From assembly GCA_036172665.1 (NCBI GenBank), contig CM069876.1:1240001-1304000 (forward strand): a stretch of DNA of 64,000 nucleotides. The letters run 5' to 3'. The stretch comes from Prosopocoilus inquinatus. Its lineage: Eukaryota; Arthropoda; Insecta; Coleoptera; Lucanidae. Made by a program: the position numbers and the translations under genes. The notes under the pieces are model-generated. The model made no database searches. It was given only the letters and a program-made list of their open reading frames with translations, and had not been told where the DNA came from. The number at the start of each line of letters is the position of its first letter. The first letter of the stretch is position 1. This document shows positions 58,861 to 64,000 of this stretch, in pieces.

Positions 58861-59471
58861 TTTATATTATTATCTTATATATGTAATCTGTAAATATTAG
58901 TACAGTTGCAATAGAAAAGAATTTGACTCTTACGTACTTAACACATATTGCATTTAGAAATTTTTTTAATGTAATTTTGAAATTGTAAAATACTGCTGGA
59001 GTAATTTGAGGGAATTAAGATATTTTTTTATATATTTTGTATCCAGGATATAATAAAGTTGCCAGTTTATATAGTATTGTGCGCAATCAATCACCCTTTC
59101 AAATATTAATTATAACCGGATTTGTAATATGTAATAATTTTATACAAACCGAATAATTTTTCTGCGCATTTTAAACAGGATAATACTGCTTTTAAATCTT
59201 GTGGGTGCTTTCATTGCACGGGGTTCATTCCCTGGCTCATCTCTAGTACAAAGTAACCCCACGGTATGGTACCTGATGTTAATAGAGGACGTTTACGCAC
59301 TAAACGATTTTAGGTCGGCTCGTACTTTCTTGTTTAGATATTTTTTTGGTATGCCGCATCTATTTTTACATAAATGAATGTTAACAAAATTTATTCATAT
59401 CAGATCATACTACGAGCGAACGAGTCATTTCGATCGAAATGATTTACTAGTCCAATTCATATAAAGCAGTA
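58861..59471. other. sqh downstream sequence, nothing recognised
   Basis: AT-rich flank of the sqh 3' end without defined features. Confidence 0.4.
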
Positions 59472-60290
59472 TAGGGGTGCGTTCACAAACACGTATACAC
59501 TGTAATGTTAACCTGCACTGGTGCATACTCAGTATCTTCATCTCTTGTTAATGTATAAGGTTAGAACAAGACACAATTATCTTTAATTCTTTGTGGAGTA
59601 GACCTTGCCGGTAATGTTACCGATTACAGCTCAGGTGGCGACATCTCGCGCAGGAGTTACCAATTACACATTAACTAAAAAGGTGATGTTTATTCAATTT
59701 TCTGATTAATTTGATATCAGATACGTTAATTACGTTTTTGTCTTTGATTAAAAAATAAGGTTTCCAATACTTAATATTATGTATTTCCACTAAATAATTT
59801 CATGTCTCAAAGAAAATATGTTTAGGTTATAAAATATTTATTTTCTTTTAGTATATACGTTTTCCCTAACTAACTAAAAATATTCCATGGTCATTTGTTT
59901 CATTGGTTTGCTTGTATTTTGCAAGTGTGCAACTCGAAATTGCATTATGTTGACAACAGCGGTAACAAACGGTAACAAATGAATGTTACCATACCGGTAA
60001 CATTGGAAATTTACCGTAAGGTAACCTGGTAATATTACCGACTCAGAACACTAGTTTTCAATCATATTTTAGATTATTTCTGGGCCAACAATTCAGATTT
60101 CACCATAACTGCGCATATTCGGTAAATATTATCGTAGTCCTGAGCGCGGTAACAAATGTAACACTTTAGTAATTTCACAGTACGAACGGTTGTAATAATT
60201 ACAGCGGAACTAATTCTGATTTTAGGAACGCTGAAATTATTACAGAGTTACAAAATGTGTACTCCGTAACAATTTAAGAACGCACCCTAG
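59472..60290. mobile_element. TIR-like element (GGGTGCGTTC ends), about 0.8 kb
   Basis: AGGGGTGCGTTCAC at the left and GAACGCACCCTAG at the right are complementary. The interior has many GGTAAC/GTTACC words around 59610-60030. No coding sequence or clear target duplication was found. Confidence 0.5.
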
Positions 60291-61195
60291 GTACAGTGAT
60301 GTCTTCAACCGTCAGTGGCGTACGCAGGATTGGTGAATGAGAGAGGTTTACAAATGAATTAAACTCAAGTAATTCAGTTAAATGAATTAAAAAGAAATGC
60401 TTTTTGACGCAAACAATTCTATTAACAGTTTATATTAAGCCGTCGAGGTATTTTTGCCAGTTCGTCTAAAACAGACTCTACTGCGATGTAAATATCTCTG
60501 TGGATATTAACATGGGCGTAGTCAGACTTTTTTCTAAACCCGGGCATATTTAAAAAGATGTGTACCTATACATTTTAAAAAAAGTTAACATTTTTTAAGT
60601 ATAATAATTGTTAGTTTTTTCGCTCCGAATATTAAACTTAGGATTTTAACCCCGGGCAAGCGCCTGGGCCAGTGACGTAACTAGACATGTTCGGGCCCGT
60701 GTTCAACTTTCTTGTCGGGCCCTCTTTGTTCCGAGGTAATTGTTGTTTTATGTTAGTGACAATTTTCCAAACTATACATATTGTTGTAGGCTCTGAAGAA
60801 GGTTGAATTACAACCGAAATATGTCAGTGGAATGAACAATAAAACAAATTAACCAGAACTTGTCCTTTTTACCGACCATTTTACGCATTTTATCAATCAA
60901 GTTTCAAGGACACCACACAAACATTAATTAAAAATAACACCAATGAAATCTAAATTGGTCCAAGTAGTACACAGGTGTTTATCGGAAGCTCTTACAATGG
61001 CTAACTTTCTTATTTGAATTTTTATAAAGTAAATTAGGAGAGAACTTTCCCTGCTACATTTTATAGTACCATCGGAAAAACAAATGACAGTCAGGTTTTC
61101 AAGATTTCAACTTTTTTAAATGAAGCTTTTTGTCGGCGTTGGTGGGCCCCTATCATTATTGGGACTATGTTCCACGGAACCCCTGCGTCATTATT
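60291..61195. repeat. patchwork of element ends including a hammerhead-like word
   Basis: CAGTGGCGTACGCAGG (60316) and CCAGTGACGTAACTAG (60670) resemble transposon termini also seen at 13770 and 51733. At 60793-60825, CTGAAGA, a GGTTG/CAACC hairpin, GAAA and GTC occur in hammerhead order. Confidence 0.4.
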
Positions 61196-62113
61196 TGGTC
61201 AAAATTGGTCAAGGACGTCGAATGACCAGTTTTAAACGTCATTTTTTCGTAAAAATTTTGTTTAAAATTTGACGTTTATAAATCACGTGAATAGAACGTC
61301 GCTTTAATAACATAAATTTGACATTAATTTTAAAAGTTTCGTTTCAATAATAAATTTAGTTATAGATTTGACAAGATATTAGATTTTGTAGGAAAGTATA
61401 AATTATAAACATGATTGAATTTATTAATTAATACCATTTTAATACATAAGAAATACACTAGCCTTCTATTACGGGGTATGCAACGCATGCGCCGACACTC
61501 GACATTGGGACATTGTTGTTGCATATCGTAATCGTAGTGCTCGTGGTGCTTACGTTTAGTGCGATTTGTTTTTGAGCGATAATTTATTATGTATTAGCTA
61601 ACTAAAGTATATCCTACTTGTATGTCTACTGGCTTTAGGTATTTATTGTTTTAGTTATTAGCAAACTGTGTAAAGAAGGTGAGTATTGGTAACTCATATT
61701 TCATAACCTGTTATATTCATATTTTAACGGTCCTTGTGATAGGACTTAGACACTTAATTCAATTGTTTTATTTCACTATAGAGTAGAATAATACTGTTTA
61801 GTAATGGCTTTTTATATTATTTTTATTTGGAATTTTAAAAAATATGTATGAATTAAAATATTATTTATTTATTGTTCGTAGGTATATGTATACATATGTA
61901 CAGATATTTGAATAAAAATTAAAATACGATTTAGTTTTTTGGTTACTTATGCGTCATACATAATACAATTAAAAATGACGTCAGAAATACACGACTATTT
62001 GACGTACAAAAACGACGTCGCCGGGCTGTGAAATTTGCCTGTCATCTTCACGTCTTTAATACGTGATTGACATTAGTCATTCGACGTAAACGATGGCCAA
62101 TTTTTGACGTGAA
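61196..62113. repeat. GACGT-rich fold-back region
   Basis: GGTCAAAATTGGTCAAGGACGTCGAATGACC near 61197 is partly mirrored near 62070-62110 (CATTCGACGTAAACGATGGCCAATTTTTGACG). It lies between anonymous AT-rich sequence. Confidence 0.45.
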
Positions 62114-62539
62114 AAAGACAACACCTTGCTGCTTGGGTTACGGCACTAGCCCGGGCTTGCCCATAGCTGGTTACGTTCACGGATATTAAGTACAGCAAAT
62201 ACAGCATGTCCATTTAGTCGATTTTCAGAGAGTGTGTACATCAAATAGGTTTTGAGGCATCTTAATAATTAAAAGAAACGTCCAATGTTGCTGTTTCTCA
62301 TATGATAAACTATTAATAAGAGCAGTTTGTCCGTTTGCAGTAGGCTATGATCAGACCATGATTTGGTTAAAGCTTTCTAAACTACCTGAAAGGTTGCCAG
62401 ATTGTACGAAATTCCGCCGTGTGGACTATATCTGGCGTTTGAAAATCTTATTTGGCGCTTGGCGACTCATTTGTGCTACTTTTGTTATTGTCTCAATCAA
62501 ATCCTACATTCTAATATGTATAATATTCGAGTCTTTTGT

Positions 62540-63357
62540 TTCTTGTTAGTTTTATTTTTTTTCTTTCGCTTTCGTTTTTTTTTTTACTTTACGGAATTCC
62601 TGTTTTACATTTTGTACACGGTTCCTTCGTTTTGTATTGACCTTTCGTTTCTTTCTCCTTTTGTTTCTTGATTCGTCGTCTTTTCATTTATTTTCTTTTT
62701 GTCTATCCATTCTTGTTTTTCGCATTATTTCCTTTTTAATCGAAATGGGCGTCGCATTTTATTGATTTCTTTTCACAGTTCTCTTTTGTTTCCTATGAGT
62801 TTGTTTTTATTTGGAAAAGCTTCCAAGATTTTTTTTCACTTCTGTTTTCTTGTAATTCATTTTATGCTCCCGTATTTCTTTTTTGTTTATTTTTATTTTT
62901 TATCAAATTGATTTTATTTTGTTGACTGACGCATTTTTGCAGTTGGCTCTTGTTTTCTACTAGTTTTTTTTTTAATTTTTCTTTCTGAGAGTAATTTGTT
63001 TTTTGTTCATCTTAATCTTTCGTTTTTCTTCTTTTTTTGTTTCTTTTGTTTTCTCTTTATGTTTTCATACTATGAATTTCTCTTTTGCTTTTTCTTATCA
63101 AATCGATTTTTCGCTTTTTATTAACCCTTTTTCGTAGTTCATCGTTTTTCATTTGCTTTGCATCCATCACAGTTGCGATCCTTTGTTTTACAGACTCTAA
63201 TTCGTCGTTCTTTTCCTTCTTTGCTTTGTTGAATTATTTACATTCTCACATTCTTGCTTTTATTTTCTACGAACTTGTCGATCTCTTTTTCCCTTCATTT
63301 TATTGCTGTTTTTGTTGCGTTTATCTTTTGTTGGTTTTCATTTGTTCTGATTTTTAA
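62540..63357 (+). repeat. pyrimidine-rich tract related in reverse to the 26988 hAT interior
   Basis: Almost pure T/C-rich sequence; TTTTTGTCTATCCATTCTT near 62697 matches the complement of about 28145-28165. Apparent hydrophobic open frames are a by-product of composition. Confidence 0.55.
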
Positions 63358-64000
63358 TATATTGTTACGTACCCCACCGAGGGTTCGAAATTTGGGGGGT
63401 CGTATCCCTCTCCTTGGGGGGGTCGTCGCGCTAGCTCGACGTACATACCTGTGACAATGAAAAGGGTACTTACCTGCAGTTCTCTATGGGGGATCCAAAA
63501 TTTACTCCAGTCTCCGGTTATACAAACAGTTTATTGTCTCCCAAAAGAGGAGGTATACCAGGCAACACCTTCCACTCTTCATGTGTCTCTCACATCCAGC
63601 TTACCTGGTACCCCTCCTACATTATTCCAGATACCCACCAACAGGTGGCCTCTGGGGCACGTTCACGGCAATATCAAACCGACGATTTTTTATTTGTTTT
63701 CTTTTTCTATATACATTTAGTGTTGTAAATGGGATTATTAACCGGTTAATTATCCGGTTAATAACACTCGGTAAATTATGTTATTAAAATAACTCTGTTT
63801 TATGACGTTATAAATGTTAATAAAACGGAAAACGGAAAGGAAAATCTGAAATACAATAATTTACAAAGTGCACTTGTCATTTTTGCATTGAAGGTTACGG
63901 ATATAAAAACTTTCTCTCGAAATTCCACACATATTTTACCTTATTGTCCACCTTAGGGGGGAAACTTCCTAGAGGAGGCTCTACCTGTAATTATTATAAT
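63358..64000. other. window end, possible unclassified element
   Basis: From 63363 (TGTTACGTACCCC) composition shifts to GC-richer sequence with G-runs for about 300 bp, which might be an LTR-type or other element start; the partner end is not in the window. Confidence 0.25.

Noticed and set aside
62358..63357. Series of Phe/Ser-rich open frames, considered as membrane proteins
   Set aside because: The DNA is a T/C-rich low-complexity tract related to the complement of the hAT interior.
63381..63390. GGTTCGAAA resembling a tRNA B box
   Set aside because: No A box, acceptor stem or cloverleaf could be formed around it.

Overview
The window looks like AT-rich insect nuclear DNA. It has spliced genes with GT-AG introns, two insect-type mariner (DD34D) copies, other Tc1/mariner-type, hAT and PIF-like elements, a non-LTR gag fragment and hammerhead-ribozyme repeats of the kind found in Penelope-like elements. 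The sequence alone does not fix the insect order.

Two protein-coding genes can be supported, both on the + strand. (1) A furrowed (fw)-like gene covers about 4.0-47.4 kb. Sixteen coding exons join in one uninterrupted frame: Sushi, F5/8C-type fucolectin domain (2 exons), C-type lectin domain (2 exons), ten more Sushi domains, a transmembrane segment, a tyrosine-rich cytoplasmic tail, stop at 46985 and a poly(A) signal at 47356. The first exon(s), with the signal peptide, lie upstream of the window or were not recognised. The first five introns between coding exons are 4-12 kb and full of transposons; most of the 3' introns are 50-58 bp. (2) A non-muscle myosin II regulatory light chain gene (spaghetti squash, sqh) lies at about 55.1-58.9 kb, with two coding exons giving 174 residues, a probable 5' UTR exon and a 2.9-kb intron carrying transposon debris.

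Everything else is intron or intergenic DNA, mostly repeats. 0-4 kb holds inverted repeats, including a divergent pair of hammerhead ribozyme motifs. 4-16 kb holds TIR elements, a 21-bp-periodic run of CRE-like sites, and a hAT element with a perfect 8-bp target duplication inside a duplicated segment. 16-26 kb has a mariner copy and fold-back elements. 26-35 kb has a 2.1-kb hAT element with a nested hAT MITE, a decayed DUF4817-type transposase, and an ectopic copy of the hAT interior between 118-bp direct repeats. 35-42 kb has large palindromes (570, 618 and 800 bp) and mariner-like remnants. 47-55 kb has further fold-back and hAT elements and the second cluster of hammerhead motifs. 59-64 kb is degraded repeat sequence with no gene.

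Furrowed is a selectin-like cell-adhesion receptor of the planar polarity system and Sqh drives actomyosin contraction downstream of polarity and Rho signalling. Their adjacency is noted without any claim of functional linkage.
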